Positions 8,149 through 16,246 of a stretch of 64,000 bases of DNA are shown here, piece by piece. The notes under the pieces were generated by a model. The model was not told where the DNA came from. It did no database searches and worked only from the letters and a program-made list of their open reading frames with translations. Numbering within the stretch: the first letter of the stretch is position 1; each line of letters starts with the position of its first letter. The translations under genes were made by a program, and so were the position numbers. Source of the DNA: Natrialba aegyptia DSM 13077 (GTDB lineage Archaea > Halobacteriota > Halobacteria > Halobacteriales > Natrialbaceae); the NCBI RefSeq assembly GCF_000337535.1, contig NZ_AOIP01000032.1:274849-338848 (forward strand). Direction: 5' to 3'.

Positions 8149-9554
8149 CTGACGAGACAGACACCGCGAGTGCCACCCCGCACGACACCGACGGAGAAGC
8201 CGCGACCGCACCGCTCGAGTTCAGCGCGGAAGCGACCGACGCGACGGGACGCGTCATCGTCCTCGACGTGGTCGGGTTACAGTCCCACCACATCGATGCC
8301 GAACGAACGCCGACGCTGCACTCGTTGTTCCCCGCCGAGCGCGTCGCCGATCTCCGGCCGCCGTTTCCGGCGGTGACGGTGCCGGTCCAGACGACGCTCG
8401 CGACCGGAGTCGGTCCGGGAGAGCACGGCGACGTGTCGAGCGGCGAGTTCGACCGCGAGCGCGAAGTCGCCGAGTTCTGGGAGCGCGACCGCGGCGATCG
8501 AAACCGGATCTGGGAGACCGCGAGCCAGGCCGGCCTGACGACCGGGGCGCTGTTCTTCCAGCACCTGATCGGGACGACCGCCGACGTCGCGGTGACGCCC
8601 TCGCCGATCGAGGACGAGGATAACAACTTACTCGAGATGAACTGCTGGACGAACCCCGACGGGTTCTACGACGACCTGCGGGACGACTACGCCCACTTCC
8701 CGCTGCACAACTACTGGGGGCCGGGGGCGAACGAGGAGGGCAGCCGGTGGATTCTCGCCGCAGCGAAGGAGGCGGTCGACCGGTTCGATCCCGACCTGCT
8801 GTGGGTGTACGTCCCCCACCTCGACTACGTCGGCCAGAGCGACGGTCCCGGTTCCGCGGCGTTTCAGACTGAACTCGAGACCGTCGACGACCTGCTCGGG
8901 GACTTCCTCTCGTTCCTCTCCGAAACCGAGCGCTGGGGCGAAACCGTCGTCAACCTCGTCAGCGAATACGGCTTCCACGACGTGGAGCGGCCGCTGTTCC
9001 CAAATCGCGTCCTCCGAGACGCCGGGCTGCTCGAGACCGATTCGGCGGGCGACGCCGACATTTCGGCCTCCGCAGCGTTCGCCATGGTCGACCACCAGAT
9101 CGCGCACGTCTACGCCGACGAGGGGGCGGTCGAGACGGCTCGGGAACTGCTCGGTGAACTCGACGGCGTCGACACCGTCATCGGCGACGGAGAAAAGGAC
9201 GAGTGGGGGATCGACCACCCGAACGCGGGTGATTTCGTCCTCGTCGCCGACCGCGATGCCTGGTTCCAGTACTACTGGTGGACCGACCGCGCGAACGCGC
9301 CGCCGTACGCGACCGACATGGACATCCACGACAAGCCCGGCTTCGACCCCTGCGAGCTGTTCTTCGGCGACGACGGCCTCGTGTCTCTCGACGCGACAAA
9401 CGTCAGCGGCTCCCACGGCCGCGCGGACGAGTCGGCCGTCGGCTGCTACGGCCTCGGCGGCCCGGCCGCAGCTGAACTCGCGCCCGAACTCGAGGGGACG
9501 GTCGACGCGACGGCCGTCACGCCGACGATCGAGGCGTTGCTCGACATCACGTGA
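8145..9554 (+). CDS. Alkaline phosphatase-superfamily phosphodiesterase/phosphatase, EboF-like
   Basis: A 469-residue protein of the nucleotide pyrophosphatase/phosphodiesterase branch of the alkaline phosphatase fold. Seen: IVLDVVGLQSHH (metal aspartate on the first strand), FPAVTVPVQTTLATGVGPGEHG (the threonine of TVPVQTT is the likely nucleophile), LLWVYVPHLDYVGQ (Asp/His ligands), EYGFHDVERP, and late SGSHGRADE (His ligand). No signal peptide or membrane helix, so it acts in the cytoplasm. It overlaps the inositol-3-phosphate synthase gene by four bases. EboF proteins have this fold; substrate unknown. An AT-rich stretch near 9668-9676 (TTTTTTATT) may end the transcript. Confidence 0.87.
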   Translation: MTDETDTASATPHDTDGEAATAPLEFSAEATDATGRVIVLDVVGLQSHHIDAERTPTLHSLFPAERVADLRPPFPAVTVPVQTTLATGVGPGEHGDVSSGEFDREREVAEFWERDRGDRNRIWETASQAGLTTGALFFQHLIGTTADVAVTPSPIEDEDNNLLEMNCWTNPDGFYDDLRDDYAHFPLHNYWGPGANEEGSRWILAAAKEAVDRFDPDLLWVYVPHLDYVGQSDGPGSAAFQTELETVDDLLGDFLSFLSETERWGETVVNLVSEYGFHDVERPLFPNRVLRDAGLLETDSAGDADISASAAFAMVDHQIAHVYADEGAVETARELLGELDGVDTVIGDGEKDEWGIDHPNAGDFVLVADRDAWFQYYWWTDRANAPPYATDMDIHDKPGFDPCELFFGDDGLVSLDATNVSGSHGRADESAVGCYGLGGPAAAELAPELEGTVDATAVTPTIEALLDIT

Positions 9555-9707
9555 GCCGGCGGCGTTGCGCGAGGAGTTGACTGCCAGAGCGGCACTGTGA
9601 AGCGGAACGTTCGGAACGGAACCCACGCGCACGTCAGTGCGTCACACTATCGGCTCGGAACGGAACGTTTTTTATTAACCCTCGGCAAGCAGTGAGTGCG
9701 TACGAGG

Positions 9708-9722
9708 TGCGCTCCGTTGGTG
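9708..9722 (+). repeat. Copy of the tRNA-Glu 5' end with an adjoining hairpin
   Basis: The 15 bases TGCGCTCCGTTGGTG occur here and again at 9764-9778, where they run into the 5' end of tRNA-Glu. The partial copy is followed by a perfect 7-bp hairpin (GACGGAC at 9724-9730, GTCCGTC at 9734-9740) and by CGGAG at 9747-9751, which can pair with CTCCG at 9712-9716. So this upstream segment could fold into a small stem on its own. Confidence 0.6.
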
Positions 9723-9766
9723 AGACGGACGGTGTCCGTCGAAGCTCGGAGTGGCGCAGTGTATGC

Positions 9767-9841
9767 GCTCCGTTGGTGTAGTCCGGCCAATCATTTCGGC
9801 CTTTCGAGCCGATGACCTGGGTTCAAATCCCAGACGGAGCA
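9767..9841 (+). tRNA. tRNA-Glu (anticodon UUC)
   Basis: A 75-base tRNA that folds fully. The acceptor stem pairs GCTCCGT (9767-9773) with ACGGAGC (9834-9840), with A at 9841 as the discriminator. The anticodon stem is TCGGC/GCCGA around the seven-base loop CTTTCGA, giving anticodon TTC. The T arm is CTGGG/CCCAG around TTCAAAT. There is no intron and no encoded CCA. The 3' end is copied 108 bases downstream (9927-9949), and the 5' end is partly copied upstream (9708-9722). Confidence 0.96.
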
Positions 9842-9926
9842 CTATAGCGGCCGAGTTTTACGAGGGTGCGACGCGCACGGATCGGATTTGAAGCACGGAA
9901 ATTCGAGCGGAGCGAGAATTTGCATC

Positions 9927-9949
9927 GGGTTCAAATCCCAGACGGAGCA
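9927..9949 (+). repeat. Direct repeat of the tRNA-Glu 3' end (attachment-site-like scar)
   Basis: Twenty-three bases, GGGTTCAAATCCCAGACGG plus AGCA, repeat exactly the T arm and acceptor 3' strand of tRNA-Glu at 9819-9841. Tyrosine recombinases of archaeal integrative elements use such tRNA 3' ends as attachment sites and leave the second copy at the far end of the element. Only 85 bases separate the copies and no integrase gene lies nearby, so this would be a scar or a remnant. Confidence 0.75.
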
Positions 9950-10298
9950 TTCTTCTGAGCGGTCAACCTTGCACAGAGCGGAAGCGACCGTCTGACCGCT
10001 CCGTGTCCGTGGTGACCGTCAGCGTAGCGACGGAGCGGCTGCTGTAGTCTCCCCATAGGCGGCTCCAATCGACCGTTAGCAGCTTTTGGAACGCGTACAG
10101 TAGGTCTGGCGGCCCTCTCCACACAAAATCGGTGATTGAGACGGCCGAAGCCGACGATCAAAACGGGATTACTAACGTGACAACGATCTATCGTTGTCGG
10201 AAGCAAATACGGGGAAAAATCTTCGCGGAGAAATATCAACCAGCGGCCGAAACTGTGGAAACAGCTAATGGCTGGCCCGTCACCTGCCAAAACGTGCC
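9950..10298. other. Intergenic, 349 bases, no gene supported
   Basis: Between the tRNA 3' copy and the Tat-signal protein I see no convincing gene. A minus-strand open frame (9931-10320) has no family features and poor codon bias. The stretch holds a perfect inverted repeat at 10179-10198 and must contain the promoter of the gene at 10299. Confidence 0.6.
10179..10198. promoter_or_regulatory. Perfect 9-bp inverted repeat, possible operator
   Basis: GACAACGAT and ATCGTTGTC are exact inverted copies separated by CT. The palindrome lies 101 bases before the ATG at 10299 of the quinoprotein-partner operon. Its symmetry and position suit a dimeric repressor or activator site, but no regulator gene is adjacent, so function is inferred. 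Confidence 0.4.
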
Positions 10299-11237
10299 AT
10301 GGCATACGGTACCGATCCAAGAGACCGATACAGTTACGGCGAGGTCAGCGACAGCGATCGCCGCGAGTTCTTGAAAGCGCTCGGGGTAATCGCAGGCGGC
10401 AGCGTTGCGGGGGCAACGCTGAACGACCTCAGACAGAACGTTTCGACCGAAACAACGAGCGGCCTGGCGGAGATGGGGACCGCACTGCAGGATGGATTGA
10501 CGGGGACGCTCGACGCGGCGCTGTTGAGCGAGCAACTCGCGGCGCTCACGGAATCAGTCGAGTCACTGCCCGAACTCGAGGCGATGGGGGTTCCGGACGC
10601 GGGAGCGGAGGCGTATCAGTCGTTGACGACACCGGCGTGGGAAATCAACGACCACCTCGCGGAAGTCGGCTTTTTCGCGAGCGCGGAAGAGACGCTGCCG
10701 GCGTTTTCGCCCGACCATATCGAAACGACGACGCGGCAGTTACTCCACATGGAGGGGCTGCCGGCGACGCTTTCGGAGGTCGGCTTCGCGGAGCGCGAGC
10801 AGACGGCGCTCGTCGTCAACATCGTCAACGCGAGAGAACAGCTCTCGTGGTGGATGGCGACGCCGGACTATCCGCCCGCGGATGCGGTCGATGACGGCGT
10901 CGTCTACGAGTACGTCGCGCCGCTCCACCAGCGGGCCGCGGAAGGGGCGCTGCTGTGGATCGACGGCCTCGACCACTACCTCTGGCAGCGCGAGCCGCTG
11001 GTCACCGGGGAGATGATCGACCGCGGCCTCTGGGACGTCAAGTCCATGCTCGGCGGGTACTACCTGCTCGGCTCCGCCGCGCGCGACCTCGCGGCTGAGG
11101 ACATCGCGGACGACCACCTGACGACGCTGACGACCGCCAGTACCGCACTCATGATCATCAGCCAAGAGTTCCTGATCACGGACGTCATCCGGATTACGGA
11201 CGACAAACGTGCGCCACGGAGCTCGGTATCGAACTAG
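10299..11237 (+). CDS. Tat-exported partner protein of the PQQ-repeat dehydrogenase (function unknown)
   Basis: A 312-residue protein with a twin-arginine signal near residues 20-42: SDRREFLKALGVIAGGSVAGATL, i.e. RR-x-FLK followed by a hydrophobic core. The mature part is mostly helical with no cofactor-binding motif I recognise (WEINDHLAEVGFF, LLHMEGLPATLSEVG, LLWIDGLDHYLWQ). It lies six bases before the PQQ-repeat protein gene, which lacks a signal of its own. By analogy with Tat-exported small subunits of gluconate and sorbitol dehydrogenases, it could carry the catalytic subunit across the membrane. Family not recognised. Confidence 0.8.
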   Translation: MAYGTDPRDRYSYGEVSDSDRREFLKALGVIAGGSVAGATLNDLRQNVSTETTSGLAEMGTALQDGLTGTLDAALLSEQLAALTESVESLPELEAMGVPDAGAEAYQSLTTPAWEINDHLAEVGFFASAEETLPAFSPDHIETTTRQLLHMEGLPATLSEVGFAEREQTALVVNIVNAREQLSWWMATPDYPPADAVDDGVVYEYVAPLHQRAAEGALLWIDGLDHYLWQREPLVTGEMIDRGLWDVKSMLGGYYLLGSAARDLAAEDIADDHLTTLTTASTALMIISQEFLITDVIRITDDKRAPRSSVSN

Positions 11238-11243
11238 CGGACC

Positions 11244-13244
11244 ATGACCTACGAATCACACCTTAGCGACCTACCGGAAGACGCACCGTGGCACGAGAAA
11301 CCGGGCGAGTCCATCGTCGAGCAGGGGGATACGGACCAGATTCCCGAACGAGACGTTACCGAGTCCGATCTCGCGGAGACGCAGACCGACGAGACGAACT
11401 GGCTGATCGCCGGCGGCGGCTACGAGGGCCACCGACACACGACGGCCGAAGTCATCACGCCGGAGAACGTCGGCGATCTCGAACTCGAGTATCGACTCGA
11501 AATCGCGGAGGACCCGAACGACTTCCAGGGGTCGCCGATCGTCGTCGACGGCGATCCGCCGATCATGTACACCACCGTCGGGCCGGACATGCTGTACGCG
11601 CTCAACGCTCGAACGGGGGACATCCTCTGGACGCACTTCTACGAGAACAGCGACGGGGCGTCGGAACAGACGCCGCCCGCCGAACGCGGGGCGGCCGTTC
11701 TCGGCGATACGGTCTACAAGAGCACGCTCGATCTCGGCGTGCTCGCGATCGATCGCTACACGGGCGAGGAACGCTGGTACTACAACGGGGCAGCGTTCTA
11801 CCGCGGGCAGGTCGCAGACGAACTCACGCACGAAGAACTCAGTTGGGAACGGTCCCGCGGGACGACCTCGTCGTTCCCGCCGCTGATCTACAACGGACGG
11901 ATCATGAAGGGGAGTTTCGGCGGCGAGTTCGGCGTCAGCGGCTTCTTCGACTGCATCGACCTCGAAGGAAATCCGCAGTGGCGCGTGAACATGACGCCGG
12001 AACACGAGTGGGTCGGCGATTCCTGGATGCACGGCGGCGCGACCGCCTGGGCGGCGGGAGCGGTCGAACCCGACTCGGGAACGGTCGTGATTCCGTCGGC
12101 GAACCCGGGACCGTGGTACGGCACCGTTCGACCGGGATACAACCCCTATTCGTGCGGGAAAGTCGCCGTCGACATCGAGTCGGGCGAGTACCAGTGGCAC
12201 CACCAGGACTCGCCGCACGACTGGTGGGACTACGATTCACCGAGTCCGCCGGTCGTCTTCGAGGCGGAACACGAGGGCGAGTCTCGGAAGTTCGCGACCT
12301 GGCCGGGGAAAACGGGCTGGGTGTACACGGTCGATATGGAGACCGGCCAGCTTCACCAGCGCAGCGACGAGTACGTCCAGCACCTCAACACGTTCAACCT
12401 GCCGCCGTACGACGATCTCGAGAGCGCACCCTGGATCATGCCGGACCTCATCGGGGGGACGAACCCGCAGCCGAGCGCGTTCGATCCGGAATCGCGGACG
12501 CTAGTCGTCAAGGGGACAAACTACCCGATGAAGTTCTCGTGGTTCGAGACGGAGTACGAACCCGGCCAGCGATACATCGGCATGGACACGGTCCGGAAGA
12601 CGGAACCCACGCAACCTGAGGAGGGCGACCAGCCGGAAGAGGACGTCCCGGCCGACGCCGAGGAACTCGAGCCGGGAGAACAGCGCGAAGGTGACGAAAC
12701 GCCGGAAAACGAAACGGTAGCCGACAACGGCGGCGACGAACTCCACGCACCGGAGGAGGACGCCGACGGAGCCGACGAGGGTGCTGCGAAAGAGGAGGAA
12801 GCGGAAGCCGAGAACGGCGATGAAGACGAAGATGAAGAGGAAGAGGAAGAGGAAAACGGCACCGAAGAAGAGAGCCTCATCGACGAACCGGTTCCGGAGT
12901 GGAACCAGAACGCGGGCGTCATCGCCGGTCTCGATCCGCTGACCGGCGATGTCAAATGGCAACACTGGTTCAGCTGGGAGGCTGGCCCGCCCTGGGGCGG
13001 CTCGTTGACCACGGCAACCGGCGTCACGTTCGCGGGCGGACCAACTGGGCTCCTCCACGCACTCGACACCGAAACCGGCGAAGAACTCGCGACGCACGAG
13101 GTCGGCGACCACGGCGTCGACGGCGCGCCAATAAGCTGGTACGATCCACACGAGGAGAAACAGTACGTCGCGATCCCCGGCGGTGGCGGCAATCAAGTCG
13201 AGGAGGAAGGAAACACGGTGGCCGTCTTCTCACTCCAGGGGTGA
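11244..13244 (+). CDS. PQQ-binding beta-propeller protein (alcohol/glucose dehydrogenase-like quinoprotein)
   Basis: A 666-residue quinoprotein of the methanol/glucose dehydrogenase propeller family. Propeller blades are seen as repeats such as LYALNARTGDILWTHFY, LAIDRYTGEERWYY, CGKVAVDIESGEYQWHHQ and HALDTETGEELATHE; PHDWWDYDSPSP corresponds to the HDxWDYD block of PQQ dehydrogenases. Residues about 455-548 are a very acidic insert rich in Glu/Asp with GGDELHAPEED, then the last two blades. No signal peptide is present, although the fold acts outside the membrane in this family; it probably travels with the Tat protein encoded just upstream. Substrate unknown. Confidence 0.88.
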   Translation: MTYESHLSDLPEDAPWHEKPGESIVEQGDTDQIPERDVTESDLAETQTDETNWLIAGGGYEGHRHTTAEVITPENVGDLELEYRLEIAEDPNDFQGSPIVVDGDPPIMYTTVGPDMLYALNARTGDILWTHFYENSDGASEQTPPAERGAAVLGDTVYKSTLDLGVLAIDRYTGEERWYYNGAAFYRGQVADELTHEELSWERSRGTTSSFPPLIYNGRIMKGSFGGEFGVSGFFDCIDLEGNPQWRVNMTPEHEWVGDSWMHGGATAWAAGAVEPDSGTVVIPSANPGPWYGTVRPGYNPYSCGKVAVDIESGEYQWHHQDSPHDWWDYDSPSPPVVFEAEHEGESRKFATWPGKTGWVYTVDMETGQLHQRSDEYVQHLNTFNLPPYDDLESAPWIMPDLIGGTNPQPSAFDPESRTLVVKGTNYPMKFSWFETEYEPGQRYIGMDTVRKTEPTQPEEGDQPEEDVPADAEELEPGEQREGDETPENETVADNGGDELHAPEEDADGADEGAAKEEEAEAENGDEDEDEEEEEEENGTEEESLIDEPVPEWNQNAGVIAGLDPLTGDVKWQHWFSWEAGPPWGGSLTTATGVTFAGGPTGLLHALDTETGEELATHEVGDHGVDGAPISWYDPHEEKQYVAIPGGGGNQVEEEGNTVAVFSLQG

Positions 13245-13522
13245 CGACGGTCGAAACCCCCGGATGACCGACGGCATCGATCGTCACCTTCCTCCCGGAA
13301 TCGGTGACGGTCGACGGCGCAATCTCGAGCGACCGGCGTTCGATCGCCTCGCTTTTCGGTCGTGACTCAGCACTGGTCACTTTTCTCATACCCGAGTCGT
13401 CGCAGTGATTGGCAGTGTGGCGTGTGAATCCGTGGATCGGTCCCCTTTAGAGACAATATTATACGCCAAACTTATTTTATTATTACGTAACTACTTTACC
13501 CCGAACCAATCAATGTCGAACC

Positions 13523-13726
13523 GTGCCGACTGAGACAGTAGATTCGGAGGATCGCATACTTGACCGCATTCGATTCGGTCTGCAACTCGGGATCGGACTG
13601 GCTGGTATCGTGTTCGGTGTGGCATCATTGGCCGACATCATCGAGTACCAGATCCCAGCAGTCGTGTGGTTCGCTGTCTCCGCCGTCCTGTTTGCATATG
13701 CGGCGCATCTGAGCAGACGGCCATAA
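13523..13726 (+). CDS. Small membrane protein, two TM segments
   Basis: A 67-residue protein starting at GTG 13523 (MPTETVDSEDRILDRIRFG), with helices near residues 20-40 and 45-62 and a positively charged end (SRRP). An AT-rich promoter-like stretch precedes it (13471-13490, CTTATTTTATTATTACGTAA). I know no function. The gap 13245-13522 before it holds a weak inverted repeat (GGTGACGA at 13240-13247, TCGTCACC at 13281-13288) over the previous stop, perhaps a transcript end. Confidence 0.6.
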   Translation: MPTETVDSEDRILDRIRFGLQLGIGLAGIVFGVASLADIIEYQIPAVVWFAVSAVLFAYAAHLSRRP

Positions 13727-13858
13727 CGAGGGACAACGGATGAGGGATGACGGATGACGGATGATAGACAACAGGTGACGAACTCGTCCTGGAAAAAGCA
13801 GTTTAGGAGACGCTACGGCCGACTTGCAACTCGACTGTGACCGACGCCGCTGAACTCG

Positions 13859-16246
13859 TCAGGCGTCGGTCGATTCGTTTGCGGTTGACTCGTTCTCGGC
13901 GGCGTCGGTCTCGGTGTCAGTGTCGGTCTCGGTCTCGTTCAAATCGGCGTCGGTTTCTGACTCCGTTTCGGTGTCCGCGTCCTCGTCTTCCGTTCCGTCG
14001 TCTTCGGCAGTGTCGCTTTCGTCTGCCGTGACGATTCGGCTCACGTAACCCTCTCCGTCGAGCGTCGGGGTATCGGACGAGAGAACGTACATCTCGCCGT
14101 TCGCGTCGCGACCGAAGCCGTAGACGAGGTGGTTCATCGAGCCGTCGCTGCCGACGTCGTCCTCGGACTCGACGCCGAGCTCTTCGATCGGCCAGAGGTC
14201 GACCTCGTTGGGCGGGGAGTACGTGTTCTGGTCGGCCGCCGCTCCGTCGCTTTCGTCGGTGCTCTCGCCGTTGCCCTCGGGGTCGATCGGTTCGAAGTCG
14301 GGCCCGCTATCGTTCTCGGCGTTTTCCTCGGTGTTGTTTCCGGTGTCCTCCTCGGGTGCGTGGAGGTCGTCACCGCCGTTCTCGGTGTCCGTGTCAGTGT
14401 CAGTTCCGTTCTCGTTCTCGTCGGTCGTCTCGTCCGCACCGTCGTCACCGTCCGTTTCTCCGTTCGGCCACCCCTCCGGCGGCCGCGCGAGGAAGAGACG
14501 GCCCGGTCCCTCGCCGTCGCGACTCCAGTCGCCGAAGACGTACGTCCCTTCGAGTTCGGAAACGGACCCGCCTTCGTACATGTAGCCGCCGGTGATGGAG
14601 ACGCCGATCTGTTCGATGTCGCCGGTGTCGTCGCTCGTCTCTTCCGCGTCCTCGGTTGCGTTGGTGTCCTCGCCGTTGCCGTTGCCGTTTCCGTTTTCGG
14701 TATCAGTATCGGTATCGGCATCAGCATCGGTTTCGTTGCCATTGCCGCCGTCATCACCGTTCTCAGCGTCACCGTTCTGGGCGGCGCCGTCTCCGTAGCG
14801 TCCCATGTCGGCCTGGTGCGGGTACTCGATGACGGGGCCGCGGAGCGGTTCGCCGCCGCGGACGTCCGATGGCGTTTCGGCAGGGCAGTCTTCGGGCGGA
14901 TCGTCCGGGGATTCCGTGCTGAAGCAGTGGGTTCCCTCCCAGACGTTCCAGCCGTAGTTGCCGCCCGCCTCGACGTGGTTGACGGTTTCGAACAGCGCCT
15001 GGCCGACATCGGCGACGAGAAGTTCGCCGTCGTCGGTAAACGAGATCCCCCAGGGGTTGCGCAGGCCCCAGGCCCAGTACTCGTCGAGTTCACCGTCCAT
15101 GTCGACGAGCGGGTTGTCCTCCGGAATCGCGTAGGGTTGGCCGTCCTCGCCCTCGCTGTTGATATCGATCCGGAGTATTCCGCCGAGCAGGTTTTCGGAG
15201 GTATCCTGCCCGTTGCCGCCCTCGTTCCCGTCGTACCAGTCTTCGACGTGGCCCTCGCCGACGTCGTTCGCGCCACCGCCGTCGCCGGTCGCCACGTACA
15301 AACAGCCGTCCGGCCCGAAGGTGATCGCCCCGGAGTTGTGGTTGAACTGCGGCTCCGGAATTTCGAGAATCCGCCGCTCGGAATCGGGGTCCGCCTGCGA
15401 GTTCTCGTCGTCGGCCGTTTCGAACTCCGCGAGCACGAACGTGTGGTCCCAGCCGTCGGGAACCTCGTCGGTCGGCGGCGCGCTGTACCGGACGAAGAAC
15501 CGGCCGTTCTCCTCGAAGTCCGGATGGAAGGCGAGTCCGAGCAGTCCGCGCTCGTCGAAATCGCCCTCGAGTTCGACCATGCGGTCCGTCACGTCGAGGA
15601 AGGGCTCGTCCGCGAGGCCGTCGTCGTCGAGGATCCAGATTTCGCCGGCCTGGTCGACGACGAACTGTCGATCCTGCGCTTCGTCGGCTACTTGCAAGTT
15701 GAGCGGGGCCGTCAGCCCGTCGGCGATCGTCTCGAGACCGATCGTCGGCCCCTCGCCGATGATCGTCTGCGATTCGTCCTCGGCTTCCATTTCCTCGTCG
15801 CCGTTCCCGCCCTCGCCGGCCAGTTCGATCTCGCCGCGCATGCTCGTGGGATGGGGCTGGCAGTAGTACTCCGCCATTCCCTCCTCGGCGGTGAACTCGA
15901 CTTCCTGGGTCTCGCCCACGCCGGAGACGATTTCGGTTTCGACGAAGTTCTCCTCGCCGTCTGCGCCTTCGATGGCGAAGTTGTGGCCGGCACCGTCTAA
16001 GTTCTCCCAGGTGAGCGTATACGATTCGCCCGGAACTAACTCGAGTGTCGGATTGTCTTCGTCCGCGATCTGCTCGGGTGATTGGCCGACCCAGCCGCTG
16101 GTTCTGCCGCCGAGTTCGATTTCGTTTCCGAAGCCGTCGTCCTGGGCGAGGGCGGTCGTTGCAAAGCCCGAGGCGGAAGCCAGTGCAGTCGCTTGCAACA
16201 GGAGTCGTCTGGAGAGCGTTTTCGAGTCAGGGTGATGTGTTGTCAT
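13859..16246 (-). CDS. Cupredoxin-PQQ sugar dehydrogenase fusion (glucose/sorbosone dehydrogenase family), Tat-exported
   Basis: A 795-residue secreted protein. Residues 12-35 are a Tat signal (SRRLLLQATALASASGF, cleaved near ALAQDD). Next is a plastocyanin-like domain (to about 125) with likely copper ligands His in GHNFAIEG and Cys, His, Met in YYCQPHPTSM. Then a GSDH propeller: LVADEAQD..VVDQAGEIW, ERGLLGLAFHPDFEENG, NHNSGAITFGPDGCLYVATGDG, WGLRNPWGISF, EAGGNYGWNVWEGTHCF. Long Asp/Glu/Thr/Asn inserts interrupt the last blades, one holding GGDDLHAPEED; the tail is also acidic. ATG 16246 precedes the RR motif; earlier in-frame residues are not needed. The copper domain would accept electrons from the quinone. 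Confidence 0.9.
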   Translation of the reverse strand: MTTHHPDSKTLSRRLLLQATALASASGFATTALAQDDGFGNEIELGGRTSGWVGQSPEQIADEDNPTLELVPGESYTLTWENLDGAGHNFAIEGADGEENFVETEIVSGVGETQEVEFTAEEGMAEYYCQPHPTSMRGEIELAGEGGNGDEEMEAEDESQTIIGEGPTIGLETIADGLTAPLNLQVADEAQDRQFVVDQAGEIWILDDDGLADEPFLDVTDRMVELEGDFDERGLLGLAFHPDFEENGRFFVRYSAPPTDEVPDGWDHTFVLAEFETADDENSQADPDSERRILEIPEPQFNHNSGAITFGPDGCLYVATGDGGGANDVGEGHVEDWYDGNEGGNGQDTSENLLGGILRIDINSEGEDGQPYAIPEDNPLVDMDGELDEYWAWGLRNPWGISFTDDGELLVADVGQALFETVNHVEAGGNYGWNVWEGTHCFSTESPDDPPEDCPAETPSDVRGGEPLRGPVIEYPHQADMGRYGDGAAQNGDAENGDDGGNGNETDADADTDTDTENGNGNGNGEDTNATEDAEETSDDTGDIEQIGVSITGGYMYEGGSVSELEGTYVFGDWSRDGEGPGRLFLARPPEGWPNGETDGDDGADETTDENENGTDTDTDTENGGDDLHAPEEDTGNNTEENAENDSGPDFEPIDPEGNGESTDESDGAAADQNTYSPPNEVDLWPIEELGVESEDDVGSDGSMNHLVYGFGRDANGEMYVLSSDTPTLDGEGYVSRIVTADESDTAEDDGTEDEDADTETESETDADLNETETDTDTETDAAENESTANESTDA

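Noticed and set aside
9927..9949. A second tRNA gene at the 3' copy
   Set aside because: Only the T arm and acceptor end are present; no anticodon arm or 5' half.
9931..10320. Minus-strand frame covering the region before the Tat protein gene
   Set aside because: No domain or codon bias, and it overlaps the tRNA 3' copy, the palindrome and the gene start.
12619..12890. Acidic insert in the PQQ protein as a frameshift or assembly error
   Set aside because: The frame stays open with normal codon bias and the propeller resumes in phase after it; similar inserts occur in the other quinoprotein.
14129..16000. 623-residue frame opposite the sugar dehydrogenase gene
   Set aside because: Antisense of a gene with clear signal, copper ligands and propeller blocks; composition dominated by Val/Arg/Gly shadow codons.
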